Part shown: positions 18,765-27,886 of the stretch, one piece after another
How the letters are laid out: the number at the start of each line of letters is the position of its first letter
How positions within the stretch are numbered: position 1 is the stretch's first letter
DNA from: Moraxellaceae bacterium
GTDB lineage: Bacteria > Pseudomonadota > Gammaproteobacteria > Pseudomonadales > Moraxellaceae
Reading direction: 5' to 3'
DNA length: 64,000 nt
Assembly: GCA_020697295.1 (NCBI GenBank)
Contig: JAJFBF010000001.1
Coordinates: forward strand, 27,083 to 91,082
Position numbers and translations under genes: made by a program
Notes under the pieces: generated by a model
What the model was told of the DNA's origin: nothing
Databases searched by the model: none
What the model saw: only the letters and a program-made list of their open reading frames with translations

Positions 18765-20204
18765 ATGGATGCCCGCCTGTGCAAGCTCGCCGTTCTCCTG
18801 GCCTGTGCGCTGGGGCCCCTGCCCGCGCTGGCGGGCAGTTGCCCGTCGCCCCCGCAAGGCTATGGCGCCGCCTGGTGGAGCAGCTACAAGTCCTGGTGCC
18901 GCAGTTGCGGCGGCACCATCTCCGATACGTACAATGATGCGCAGGCCAATGGCGGCTGCCGCCTGTCGTCCTCCGGCTCCTCTTCATCCTCCTCGTCCTC
19001 TGCCGCCAGCACCGGCGCCGCGATCGGCCAGGCCCTGGGTCAGGCTATTGTCGATGGCTTCAAGCAGGCCCAGGAGCAAGCGCGCATCCGGGCCGAGCAG
19101 GCCCGTATCGAGGCCGCCCGGCTGCAGGCACTGTGGGAACAGGAGGAGGCGGAGCGGCAGCGCCTTTTCCAGGCCAACAAGTCCTCCCTGCTCAGCGCGG
19201 CCGGCGTCGAAGGCGGCCTCCGCCTGCGCGACAGCCGGATCGAGGACGCCGCCACTGCCCAGCGCAACTGGCTGCTGCGCCTGCACCAGCGCGAAATGGA
19301 TCTGCGCCAGGCGGCCCTGGCTCGTCTCAAGGACGCCCCTGAAGAAGACTGGTGCAAGCTCAATCTCATTCATGTGCGCCTGCCAACGCCGCCGCTGAAC
19401 GATGTGGCCGGCCAGTACCCGGGCATGGTGCAGCGCTACCTCGGCCATCGCGACGAATGGGACCGGCGCTGCGACGGCCCTTCGGCGCAGGCGGGTTATC
19501 GCGATGGCGACAGGGAACTGCTGGCGCAACGCCCCTCGATGCCTCGCGCCCCGGCGGCCGCGCCGATACCGGTGGAGGCCGGCACGGTGGACCTCTCCGC
19601 GATGCCGGCGACCGCCACCGTGGCCAACCTCAAAGACGGGCGCGAAGCGCCGGTAACACCGGTGAGCTGGGGACCGCCGGAAACCGTGCAGCTCATGTTG
19701 TCGTCACAGGCGAAGCCGGCGCTGCCCGCGGCGGCGCAGTACATCGGCAGCGCCATCGACTATCTGAAAGACAAGACCCGCGAGCAGATCGAGGAGACGG
19801 TGGGCGAAGCCGTCGCTGCCCGGCTCGGCATGACCGGCGTGGTGATGATGAATGCCGCGAAGCTGCCGGAGCTGATCCTGCCCAATATCGAAGCCGCCTC
19901 CCGCGGTGAGCTCAGCGTCGGCGAGGCCGACCGCCTGCTGCCACGCGCCGTCAACACGCTCTACAACGTCGGCTCGCTGAGCAATGAAGCGCTGGAAGCA
20001 GCGCTGGCCCAGCCCGACGCGGCGCAAGGCCTCACACAGTGGGGTAGCGACAAGGCCCGCGCTGCCGCCATCGACACGGCGGCCGAACAGATCGGCCGGG
20101 TCACCGGCTCGGAAGCGGCCGGCAGTGCCGTGCTCATGGCCAGTGAAGCGGCGCGGGCCGCAGGCCTCTGGACCAGCCGCGCCGCCCCCGAAGGCGCCCG
20201 CTGA
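18765..20204 (+). CDS. Exported protein of unknown function
   Basis: 479 aa with a signal peptide (cleavage near LPALAGS). The first part of the mature protein has a Cys-containing motif GSCPSPPQGYG-AAWW and a CRSCGG pair, then a Ser-rich linker (about residues 67-82), then a long Ala/Gln/Glu-rich helix (QAQEQARIRAEQARIEAARLQ) and an alpha-rich C-terminal half. No enzymatic motif was recognised. It overlaps the next gene by one base (TGATG), and two lipoprotein genes follow in the same direction, so this looks like a four-gene envelope operon. Confidence 0.7.
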   Translation: MDARLCKLAVLLACALGPLPALAGSCPSPPQGYGAAWWSSYKSWCRSCGGTISDTYNDAQANGGCRLSSSGSSSSSSSSAASTGAAIGQALGQAIVDGFKQAQEQARIRAEQARIEAARLQALWEQEEAERQRLFQANKSSLLSAAGVEGGLRLRDSRIEDAATAQRNWLLRLHQREMDLRQAALARLKDAPEEDWCKLNLIHVRLPTPPLNDVAGQYPGMVQRYLGHRDEWDRRCDGPSAQAGYRDGDRELLAQRPSMPRAPAAAPIPVEAGTVDLSAMPATATVANLKDGREAPVTPVSWGPPETVQLMLSSQAKPALPAAAQYIGSAIDYLKDKTREQIEETVGEAVAARLGMTGVVMMNAAKLPELILPNIEAASRGELSVGEADRLLPRAVNTLYNVGSLSNEALEAALAQPDAAQGLTQWGSDKARAAAIDTAAEQIGRVTGSEAAGSAVLMASEAARAAGLWTSRAAPEGAR

Positions 20205-20992
20205 TGCGCGCTGTCCTCGCCCTGCTCCTGCTGCTGGCCACGACGCTGCCCGCGGCCGCGGTAGATGCCCCGCGCATCGAGATCCTGCTCAACCAGACGC
20301 TGGCGACCCGGGCCGGCATGGGGACGCTCGGCAACGGACTGGCGCTCACGCCCGGCCGCCTGGTGCTGCTGGCCGACGCGGCACGCGCCTATGCCGTGGG
20401 ATGGGGCGGCGTGCAGGGCGTGAACACCGGCCGCCTGGAAGGCTACGCCTATACCGCCGACGGCCTGCTGCTCGGCATCCGCGGCCGCCAGCTCATGTAT
20501 CTTGCGGCCGACGGTGTGCTGAAAACGCTGTGCGGACTGCCCGCGGACGGCATGGGCATCAGTGCCGGCGAAGGCCGGCGCATGTTTCTTTATGAGCGCA
20601 ATCCGACGGGCAACAGCGCGCTCTATGAGCTGCTGCCGCAGCGCCGCTTCCGGAAACTGCTGGAATCGCCGCGGCCGATCGCGGCCGTCATCGAAGCCCA
20701 GGGCCGCGTGCTGTTCGCCGCCGGCAATGCCGTGTTCGAGGTGGCGCCGGACAAATCGCTGCGGATCATTGCCGCGCTGCCCGGCACCACGCCGATCCGC
20801 GCGCTGGCGAGCGACAGCGCAGGCAAGACGTTCTATCTCTCCGATGGCGAGAGCGTTTTCAAGCTGCGCGGCGGCGCCGCGTCGGTGCTGCTCAAGGACG
20901 CTGGCGGCAGCCTGCTGCGCGATGGCGATGCGCTGCTCGTGCTGGATCCGCGCCAGTCGCTGCTGCTGCGCATCGTGAATGCTTCACCCTGA
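20204..20992 (+). CDS. Exported protein of unknown function, beta-propeller-like
   Basis: 262 aa with a signal peptide (LLLLLATTLPAAAVDA). The mature part consists of repeated short beta units of the form D-G-L-L-L-G-I-R or A-Q-G-R-V-L-F-A-A-G-N-A-V-F-E-V, reminiscent of a six- to seven-bladed propeller of the NHL/Kelch kind, but the repeats are weak. Translationally coupled to the preceding gene by a one-base overlap. Function unknown. Confidence 0.68.
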   Translation: MRAVLALLLLLATTLPAAAVDAPRIEILLNQTLATRAGMGTLGNGLALTPGRLVLLADAARAYAVGWGGVQGVNTGRLEGYAYTADGLLLGIRGRQLMYLAADGVLKTLCGLPADGMGISAGEGRRMFLYERNPTGNSALYELLPQRRFRKLLESPRPIAAVIEAQGRVLFAAGNAVFEVAPDKSLRIIAALPGTTPIRALASDSAGKTFYLSDGESVFKLRGGAASVLLKDAGGSLLRDGDALLVLDPRQSLLLRIVNASP

Positions 20993-21029
20993 TTTCCTGC
21001 CCGACGACAACCATCACCAGGATACCACC

Positions 21030-22148
21030 ATGCCTATTTTCCGTATCGTCATTGCGTTGCTTGCCGCCACCGCCCTGAGCGGCTGCTACAGCGCCACGCG
21101 CACCCTGCCGGCGGACTTTTACAAAGCTGCCGCCACGACCGGCAACAAGCTGCCAATGCGCGTGGCGGTGGTCACTGACGGCGTGCCCACACAAACGTAC
21201 CGCACCCGCAACACTCTGGCCGTGGGCAAAGTGCGGACCCATGCCTACCCGAACGAGGTGGCGAAGATGCTGGGTGAGGTCTACCAGTCCGTATCAGTCG
21301 TGCCGACGGCGGCAGCGGCCGCCGATGCAGACCTGCGCGTCAGTCTGGGCAGTAATTACCCGGAAACCGTGACCCTGGCTTTTCAGGACGGAGAGAGCGG
21401 TGAGCCGCTGGCAGCGCTGGTGGAGCCCGGAGTGAAGGGCGCCAACCAGGGAAAACTCAGTGTCGGCGGGATAATTTTCTTCCACACCATTGCGCTGGCG
21501 GGCTTCGGTCCGTTCATTGAGCAAATGGAAGCCAACAAGCAGGCCAATAACTACAACACCGAGATCCAGAGCGTTACCAACCAGCGCCTGCACACTCTGC
21601 GCAGCCGCATCCTGAACAACGATGAACTGATGCTGACACGAGCTCAAAAAGCCGAACTGCGCGACCTTGAAGCGCAGGGCGACAGCACGCTGGCCAATGA
21701 CGACCCGGTGGGTGCGCTGCTGGCCTACCAGCAGGCGCTAGCCAAAGTGTTTTCCGGCAATGCCCGCGCGCTCGCCCTGCAAGCAAAAGCCGTGAGGGCC
21801 GCCATGCGCATCACCGACCTCCCGCCCATTCCCGAAGAAGCCCAGGACCTGATGGCCCAAGGCAAGGCTGCCCTCGCCCTGGCCAAGTCGCCCGAGGACT
21901 ATGCTCCGGCAAGCGAGGCTATGGAGCGTGCGCTGACGCTGGCGCCGTGGTGGGCCACCGGCCATTTCAACACGGCATTGACCCAGGAAGGCGCCGGCCT
22001 CTGGAGCAGCGCGGCGAATCACCTGCGGCTGTTCCTGCAGCTCGACCCGCAAACGCCCGAGCGTGAAAAGATCCGCCTGAAAATCGCCGAGCTGGAATTG
22101 CACCAGAAGCGCGGCGACAAGCCGGTGGGCATGGCGGCCGGCCAATGA
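21030..22148 (+). CDS. Lipoprotein with TPR-like C-terminus, paralogue of the next gene
   Basis: 372 aa from ATG 21030, which has AGGA upstream and starts a lipoprotein signal (LLAATALSGC). The N-terminal half contains LPADFYK, YPNEVAKMLGEVYQSVSVVPTA and DADLRVSLGSNYP, a pattern similar to proteins that bind or sense envelope components. A middle hydrophobic segment is followed by TPR-like helices (DPVGALLAYQQALAKV, APASEAMERALTLAPWWATG). The C-terminal 70 residues are almost identical to those of the downstream paralogue. Its start overlaps no gene; the 20204 gene ends 37 bases upstream. Confidence 0.72.
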   Translation: MPIFRIVIALLAATALSGCYSATRTLPADFYKAAATTGNKLPMRVAVVTDGVPTQTYRTRNTLAVGKVRTHAYPNEVAKMLGEVYQSVSVVPTAAAAADADLRVSLGSNYPETVTLAFQDGESGEPLAALVEPGVKGANQGKLSVGGIIFFHTIALAGFGPFIEQMEANKQANNYNTEIQSVTNQRLHTLRSRILNNDELMLTRAQKAELRDLEAQGDSTLANDDPVGALLAYQQALAKVFSGNARALALQAKAVRAAMRITDLPPIPEEAQDLMAQGKAALALAKSPEDYAPASEAMERALTLAPWWATGHFNTALTQEGAGLWSSAANHLRLFLQLDPQTPEREKIRLKIAELELHQKRGDKPVGMAAGQ

Positions 22149-22204
22149 TGGCAAGGCCCGTGACGATGCCGCTGGCGCTTGCTAAAAATAATCGGAGAAG
22201 ATCC

Positions 22205-23341
22205 ATGGAAATGATCGGAAAGATTTGTCGCGGCGCCGCCATCGCGCTGGCGCTGGCCGCCGTGTCGGCATGCACCGCCACCAAGACCCTGCCCGCCGGC
22301 TTCTACACGCCTGCCGCAGCGCCGGCGGCAAAGCTGCCGCTGAAGGTCGTGGTGGTTTCCGGCGACCTCCCCGCCGAGACACAGCGCAGCCTCGACCCCA
22401 TCGTCATGGGCAAGGTGAAGCTGAATACCTATCCGCAGGAAGTCGCGCGGATGCTGGGGGATATCTACCAGTCGGTCTCGGTACAGCCCACCGCTGCCCA
22501 GGCGGGCGGCGCCGACCTCCGGGTCAGTCTCGGCGCCGACTATCCCCGGAATCTTTCCCTCGCGTTCCATGACGGCCAGTCCGGGGCTGCGCTGACCACG
22601 CTGTCCGAACCCGGGGTGCGGGACGCCGGCGTCGACAAGCGCATGTACGGATTCTCCATTCCCTACAACATCATTTTTATTCCGCTGACCGTCGGCATCA
22701 TCGGCATCGTGGAAATCGCCATGGCCAACAAGCACGCGAATGTCTACAGCGCCGACATCCAGCAGAAGAGCAACCAGGCCCTGCAGCGATTGCGCGAACG
22801 CATCCGGCAGTCGGATGAGTTGCTGCTGACGCCGGCGGAGAAAGCCGCGCTCCAGGCCCTGGAACGCCAGGCCACCGCAGCCCTCGACAGCGGCGACGCG
22901 GTGGGCGCCCTGCTCGGCTACCAGCAATGCCTGGAGAAGGTGCTGCCCGGCGGCCCGCGCGCGCTCGCCCTGCAGGCCCGGGCGGTGCACGCGGCCTTGG
23001 GTATCGCCGAACTGCCCCCGGTATCGGAGCCGGCGCAGGACCTGATGGCGCGGGGCAAGGCTGCCCTCACCCTGGCCAAGTCCCCGGCCGACTACCTGCC
23101 CGCCAGCGCTGCCATGGAACGTGCGCTGGCATTGGCGCCGTGGTGGGCCACCGGTCATTTCAATACGGCATTGACGCAGGAAGGCGCCGGGCTCTGGGGC
23201 AGTGCGGCCCAGCATCTGAAGCTGTTCCTGCAACTGGACCCGCAAACGCCCGAGCGTGAAAAGATCCGCCTGAAGATCGCCGAACTGGAGCTGCATCAGG
23301 AGCGCGGCGACAAGCCGGGCGGCATGGCGGCCGGCCGCTAA
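22205..23341 (+). CDS. Lipoprotein with TPR-like C-terminus, paralogue of the preceding gene
   Basis: 378 aa from ATG 22205 with GGAGAAG immediately upstream; lipobox LAAVSAC. Same layout as the protein encoded at 21030: LPAGFYTPA, YPQEVARMLGDIYQSVSVQPTA, GGADLRVSLGADYP, then a hydrophobic stretch (YNIIFIPLTVGIIGIV) likely crossing or touching the membrane, then TPR-like repeats ending in AMERALALAPWWATG and a Lys/Arg-rich amphipathic helix. A tandem duplication is evident. The hydrophobic middle differs most between the two copies. Function unknown. Confidence 0.72.
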   Translation: MEMIGKICRGAAIALALAAVSACTATKTLPAGFYTPAAAPAAKLPLKVVVVSGDLPAETQRSLDPIVMGKVKLNTYPQEVARMLGDIYQSVSVQPTAAQAGGADLRVSLGADYPRNLSLAFHDGQSGAALTTLSEPGVRDAGVDKRMYGFSIPYNIIFIPLTVGIIGIVEIAMANKHANVYSADIQQKSNQALQRLRERIRQSDELLLTPAEKAALQALERQATAALDSGDAVGALLGYQQCLEKVLPGGPRALALQARAVHAALGIAELPPVSEPAQDLMARGKAALTLAKSPADYLPASAAMERALALAPWWATGHFNTALTQEGAGLWGSAAQHLKLFLQLDPQTPEREKIRLKIAELELHQERGDKPGGMAAGR

Positions 23342-23377
23342 GGCGGAGGCCCGGACGCTCCGGCACCTGCCGCATGC

Positions 23378-24613
23378 TCATCGCGCCGCACCGCTCGCGG
23401 CGGCCGCAATCGCGCGAAACAGTGCCAGGTGCTGCATGATCGGCACGAAATCATCCGAAGTGTAGCGATGATTGCCCGAGGTCTTGACGATCACCGTGCG
23501 CGTGGACGGCGACACATAGATGAACTGGTTGTAGACGCCAATGCCCATGAAGTCGCGCGCGGCGTCCTCGGGAATCCACCACTGGTAGCCGTAGCCGATG
23601 CCGAGCTCGTTCTGCTGGCCCGCCTGCGGCAGGAGATGCGGCGCCGCCATCGCCAGTGATTCCGCAATCCAGCTGGCCGGCACCACTTCCTTGCCATCGA
23701 TGCGCCCCTTGTCGAGATAGAGCTGACCGAAGCGCGCGTAGTCGCGCAGCACGGCATTGAAGCCGCCGAAGCCCATGACCATGCCTTCGCTGTCCGCCAG
23801 CCACCAAGCCTCGTTCTCGGCGCCCATCGGCTGCCAGAGCTTTTCCTGCATGTAGTCGGCGACGCGACGTCCGGTCGCGCCTTCCAGCACCATGGCCAGC
23901 ACCTGCGTATCAAAACTCGAATAATGGCGCACGGTGCCGGGCGGGTGCGCGCGCTTGAGCTTTTGCGCATAGGCGTTGAAGGAGCCGCCGAGGACCAGCG
24001 TGCGCGCCAGCTGCACCACGTCGGCCTGCGGATTGTCGTAGTTCTCGTCGAAGGCGACGCCCGAGGACATCTGCAGCACGTCGCGCAGCGGCACGCCCTC
24101 GTAGGCTGTGCCCTTGAGCTGCGGCGCATAGCGCTCGACCGGATCCATCACGCTCTTGATGCGGCCTTCCTGCTGCGCGATGCCGAGCATGGCGGAGATT
24201 GTCGACTTGGCGAGCGACCAGGAAACATGCACGTTGTCCGCGCTGTTGCCCTGGTAGTACTGCTCGAAGACAACCCTGCCGTCCTGCAGCACGATAAGGC
24301 CGTCGGTGCCGGTATCCTGCAGGTATTGCGCCGGCGTGAACATTTTATCAAAGGCGCTGAACTGCCCCGGCAACGCGAGCGGTGCGCCCGCCGGCAAGTC
24401 GCGCGGCGTGGGTGCGGGCAGCACACGCACGGCCGGGAACGTTTCTGTCATGTGCGTGAAATTGTGGACGATGCGCCCTTCATCAAACAGCGTCTCCGCC
24501 GTATAGGCGCGCTTGAGCACCGGATAGAGGCCGACAGCGGCCACCGCCAGGATGGCGAGCAACAGCAGGGCCACGGTGCGGCGATGCCGCGCCAGAAACG
24601 AAAACGGGGACAT
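23378..24613 (-). CDS. Serine hydrolase, beta-lactamase/class C-like (family VIII esterase / NylB-like)
   Basis: 411 aa with an N-terminal membrane anchor (about residues 12-32). The penicillin-binding fold motifs are present: S-x-x-K as SLAKS in VSWSLAKSTISAML and the Tyr motif as HYSSFDTQVLAMVL, with GYGYQWWIPE and YVSPSTRTVIVKTSGN in the C-terminal part. The YSS-type second motif and the SFDTQ context are as in 6-aminohexanoate-dimer hydrolase and related esterases rather than true beta-lactamases. Substrate unknown; the N-terminal anchor suggests periplasmic activity. Confidence 0.82.
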   Translation of the reverse strand: MSPFSFLARHRRTVALLLLAILAVAAVGLYPVLKRAYTAETLFDEGRIVHNFTHMTETFPAVRVLPAPTPRDLPAGAPLALPGQFSAFDKMFTPAQYLQDTGTDGLIVLQDGRVVFEQYYQGNSADNVHVSWSLAKSTISAMLGIAQQEGRIKSVMDPVERYAPQLKGTAYEGVPLRDVLQMSSGVAFDENYDNPQADVVQLARTLVLGGSFNAYAQKLKRAHPPGTVRHYSSFDTQVLAMVLEGATGRRVADYMQEKLWQPMGAENEAWWLADSEGMVMGFGGFNAVLRDYARFGQLYLDKGRIDGKEVVPASWIAESLAMAAPHLLPQAGQQNELGIGYGYQWWIPEDAARDFMGIGVYNQFIYVSPSTRTVIVKTSGNHRYTSDDFVPIMQHLALFRAIAAAASGAAR

Positions 24614-24746
24614 GGCGCAACTCCAGAGGGGCGGGGCTTCCCTGCAACGCAGGAAAGCCGGAAGCGGAGGCCGTGCTTCTCTTTCTTCGCGGAGCGCAGT
24701 GCCGCCAGGAAGCGAAGGACGCCGGATTCAATGCCTGTTCCAGCAG

Positions 24747-24764
24747 GTCGGGATTTATCCCGAC
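24747..24764. repeat. REP-like palindrome, GTCGGGAT class
   Basis: GTCGGGATTTATCCCGAC, between the serine hydrolase and the repeat-tailed protein. Confidence 0.7.
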
Positions 24765-24799
24765 TGACCCGATGCAGAACTCCTTACTGGAACAGGCTC

Positions 24800-25651
24800 T
24801 TATTCAGCGAGGCGGAGGTGGCTGATATCGGGATTCAGCAAGGGCTTGTCTTCGCGAATCTCGTCCAGCGGCGCGCCGACCTCGGCCATGCTCATCGCGC
24901 TGATATCGACGTGCACGGGCGTCACCCGGGGGCGTTCGCTTTCCGCCAGCACCGCGGTGCCGGCGGCGGCGAGACTGATGCCGGAGACATCGACCTGCAC
25001 CGGAGCGGGCCGGGCAAGTTCCTGGGGGGAAACCAGGTTGCCGCTGGCGGCGGCCAGGGAAATGCCGCTGACATCCGGCGCGGGCGGTGGCGGCGGTGCC
25101 GGATCGCTGAGGCGGGTGCCGACCGGCTTGACACCCCAGTCACCAGGCGGAGGCGCCACCGCGGCGGCCGTGCCGGTGGCACTGGCGCCGTTCGACGCGG
25201 AGGTGGCGGACGGGGCCGCAGGGAGGGCCTGGGCCTGCGCCGCCAGGCGGGCGGCCATGGAGCCGGCGGGCGCCGCAGGAGCTTCGGGTGCGGATGCTGG
25301 CCGGGACGGCGCCGCAGCGCTGGCGGAGGCAGGCGCCGCCGCCACCGCAGGAGGCACCGCGCCGGCAGGAGCAACTGGCGCAGCGGCGGCTACAGGAGCC
25401 GCCAGCGGCCGCCCCTGCTCATCCACCTGCACCAGGCGGGTCTCGGCGCCCGCCTGCTTCATGCGCGCGCGCAGCTGCATGGCGGCGGCGCGGTCAATGC
25501 CTTTCTTGATGGCGACCGGCTGGCCGGAAAAAAGCTTGTCCAGCACCGCTTCGCTGGCGCCGAAGAGCTTGCCGACATTGGCCCGCACGGTGGCGGGATC
25601 GGCCCGGCCGACGAGTTCGCCGGCAAACACCACATTGAACAGTTCCGCCAT
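24800..25651 (-). CDS. Protein of unknown function with helical N-domain and repeated DVSGISLAAA tail
   Basis: 283 aa. Residues 1-75 form a compact domain (LFNVVFAGELVGR, VGKLFGASEAVLDKLFSGQPVAIKKG, AMQLRARMKQAGAETRL) recognisable in many proteobacterial proteins of unknown role. Residues 80-190 are a low-complexity Ala/Pro linker. The C-terminal part has a degenerate repeat: DVSGISLAAASG, DVSGISLAAAGT, DISAMSMAEVGA and DISHLRLAE, spaced about 25-35 residues. The repeats look like short linear binding motifs. No signal peptide; cytoplasmic role likely. Confidence 0.7.
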   Translation of the reverse strand: MAELFNVVFAGELVGRADPATVRANVGKLFGASEAVLDKLFSGQPVAIKKGIDRAAAMQLRARMKQAGAETRLVQVDEQGRPLAAPVAAAAPVAPAGAVPPAVAAAPASASAAAPSRPASAPEAPAAPAGSMAARLAAQAQALPAAPSATSASNGASATGTAAAVAPPPGDWGVKPVGTRLSDPAPPPPPAPDVSGISLAAASGNLVSPQELARPAPVQVDVSGISLAAAGTAVLAESERPRVTPVHVDISAMSMAEVGAPLDEIREDKPLLNPDISHLRLAE

Positions 25652-26034
25652 CTTGTCGTTATTCCGGAACGGGGGGATGCCGTGACTCTAGCAGTCCCTC
25701 CGCAGCACCGGAACCCGCGCCCGGGTACACGGCGCTCCCGCCCGACCACGCGGGCAGCCATCACTCCGGCTGGAGCAGCTCCGGGGCACGACGCCTCGGC
25801 CCCCGGACGGAAGGAAGCAGGGGCAACCGACCGGACTGCGGCCGTCGAGGGGGCGCACAAGGCCGTGCCCGCGGCCCGGCGCAAGCCCGGCACCCGTCCG
25901 CAGGCCCCGGCGCGCTTGATGCAGGGCAAACTGCTGTCATGCCGCGCCAACTATGATGCAATCATCGTCGAGCCCGTAGGCGAGGGATGCCTGCTCGCCT
26001 GCGCCTGTCCCGCCCCGCGCACCAAGGAGCCACC
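25652..26034. other. Divergent intergenic region
   Basis: 383 bases between divergent genes, no recognisable RNA, repeat or operator. An AAGGAG ribosome binding site ends it (26024-26029). Confidence 0.4.
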
Positions 26035-27201
26035 ATGCCCGTCGCCCTGCCCCTTCCCCTGCGCCGCCTGCTGTATATCGGCCTGCCGCTGCTCGTCATT
26101 GCGCTCGGGATCTGGTGGGCTACACGCCCGGAGCCGATCGAGGTGCGCCTGGCCACTGTCGGCGAGGGGCCGGTGGAAGCCACCATCGCCAACACCCGCG
26201 CCGGCACCGTCAAGGCCTGCCGCCGGTCCCGGCTTTCATTGCACAGCGGCGGCCGCGTCGCCGAGCTGAACGTGAAGGAAGGTGACCGCGTGCAAAAGGG
26301 CGACCTGCTGCTGCGCCTGGAGGCCGAGGATCGCGCCGCCCTGCTGGCCCAGGCCCGCGCCCAGGTCACCGCCGCGCAAGAGCGCGAGCACCAGGCCTGC
26401 CGCAGCGCCGCGCTGGACCAGCGCGACCTGGCGCGCAGCCAGCAACTGGTGGCCGACAAGCTCATTTCCGCACAGGCGCTTGACGCGGCCCGCACCCGCG
26501 CCGCCGGCAGCGCTGACGCCTGTGACGGCGCCCGCGCCGAACTGAAGGTGGCCGGCGCCAATGCGCGCCTGGCCGCGACGCAGCTGTCGCAAACCGAATT
26601 GCGCGCGCCCTTCGCCGGCATTGTCGCGGAGGTGAACGGCGAAATCGGTGAATACGCCACGCCCTCGCCCCCTGGCGTCGCCACACCACCCGCGGTCGAT
26701 CTTATCGACGACAGCTGTCTTTACGTCACCGCCCCGGTCGATGAAGTCGATGCCGCCAAACTGAAAATAGGCCAGCCCGCGCGCATCTCGCTCGATGCCT
26801 ACCGGGGCCAGGCCTTTGCCGGCCGTGTCACCCGGCTCGCGCCCTATGTGCTCGACCTCGAGAAACAGGCGCGCACCGTGGATGTCGACGTGACTTTCGA
26901 CACGGTCCCGAAAAACATCCTGCTGCTGGCCGGCCAGAGCGCCGACATCGAGGTCATCCTCGAGCAGAAGACCCTGCTGCGCGTGCCCACCGAGGCGGTA
27001 CAGGAAGGCAATCGCGTGCTGGTCTTCGATCCGGCCAGCCGGCGCCTGCGCTCGCGCCCCTTCACGCCCGGCCTGGGCAACTGGACCTGGACCGGCATCA
27101 CCCAGGGCCTGCAGGCCGGCGAACAGGTCGTGCTGTCGCTGGATCGCAAGGGCGTGGTGGACGGCGCGAAAGTCGTGCCCGCCGCTCCCGGCAAGCCCTG
27201 A
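26035..27201 (+). CDS. Efflux periplasmic adaptor (HlyD/MacA-like membrane fusion protein)
   Basis: 388 aa from ATG 26035 (AAGGAG 6 bases upstream). One N-terminal membrane helix (about residues 11-28) anchors it in the inner membrane. The lipoyl/biotinyl-like half motif GGRVAELNVKEGDRVQKGDLLLRL, a helical hairpin (about 100-170), the second half motif LRAPFAGIVAEVNGEIGEY and a beta-barrel domain ending with VVLSLDRKGVVDGAKV are in the order of the family. It heads a four-gene operon with an ATPase and two permeases and would link them to an outer-membrane channel. Confidence 0.88.
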   Translation: MPVALPLPLRRLLYIGLPLLVIALGIWWATRPEPIEVRLATVGEGPVEATIANTRAGTVKACRRSRLSLHSGGRVAELNVKEGDRVQKGDLLLRLEAEDRAALLAQARAQVTAAQEREHQACRSAALDQRDLARSQQLVADKLISAQALDAARTRAAGSADACDGARAELKVAGANARLAATQLSQTELRAPFAGIVAEVNGEIGEYATPSPPGVATPPAVDLIDDSCLYVTAPVDEVDAAKLKIGQPARISLDAYRGQAFAGRVTRLAPYVLDLEKQARTVDVDVTFDTVPKNILLLAGQSADIEVILEQKTLLRVPTEAVQEGNRVLVFDPASRRLRSRPFTPGLGNWTWTGITQGLQAGEQVVLSLDRKGVVDGAKVVPAAPGKP

Positions 27202-27211
27202 GGCGCGCGGC

Positions 27212-27886
27212 ATGATTCGCGTCATCGGCGTCCACAAGACCTTCCGCCTCGGCGACCAGCTCGTGCAGGCGCTGCAGGGCATCAACCTCGAGATCGGGCG
27301 CGGCGACTATCTCTCGGTCATGGGCCCGTCGGGCTCGGGCAAGTCCACGCTGCTCAACATGCTGGGCCTGCTCGACCGTCCCGACCGCGGCCAGTATTTC
27401 CTGAACGACACCGACACCGTGCCCCTGCCGGAAGAGGCGCGCGCCCGCCTGCGCGGTGAGCACATCGGCTTTATCTTCCAGAGCTTTCATCTCATCCCGC
27501 GCCTGACCGCGCGCGAGAACGTGGAGCTGCCACTGGTGCTCGCCGGGGTGGCGCCGGAGCTGCGCCGGCCGCAGGTCGAGGCGGTGCTGGACCAGCTCGG
27601 CATCCTGGCGCGCGCCGACCATGGCGCCACCCAGCTCTCCGGCGGCGAGCGCCAGCGCGTCGCCATCGGCCGCGCCCTGGTCATGAAGCCGGAGCTGCTG
27701 CTCGCCGACGAGCCCACCGGCAACCTCGACTCCGCCTCCGGTCGCGAGGTCATGGCGCTGCTGGAAGACCTCAACCGCCAGGGCCTGACCCTGCTGGTGG
27801 TGACCCACGACCCCGCGCTCGGCCAGCGCGCGCGCCGGCGCCTGCGCATGGTCGATGGCGCCATCGTTCAGGACGAGCGCGGCTGA
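27212..27886 (+). CDS. ABC transporter ATP-binding protein (MacB/LolD-like)
   Basis: 224 aa. Walker A GPSGSGKSTL at about residues 38-47, Q-loop FQSFHLIPRLT, signature LSGGERQRVAIGRAL, Walker B LLLADEPTGNLDS and the switch His in VVTHD. The short length and the LDRPDRGQYF and TGNLDS segments are characteristic of the MacB/LolD/FtsE-type ATPases that drive MacB-like permeases. Stop codon overlaps the start of the next gene by one base. Confidence 0.92.
   Translation: MIRVIGVHKTFRLGDQLVQALQGINLEIGRGDYLSVMGPSGSGKSTLLNMLGLLDRPDRGQYFLNDTDTVPLPEEARARLRGEHIGFIFQSFHLIPRLTARENVELPLVLAGVAPELRRPQVEAVLDQLGILARADHGATQLSGGERQRVAIGRALVMKPELLLADEPTGNLDSASGREVMALLEDLNRQGLTLLVVTHDPALGQRARRRLRMVDGAIVQDERG

Noticed and set aside
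23378..24613. Resistance beta-lactamase
   Set aside because: Has SxxK and a YSS-type motif but the context matches NylB/esterase VIII proteins with a membrane anchor; no evidence for beta-lactam hydrolysis.
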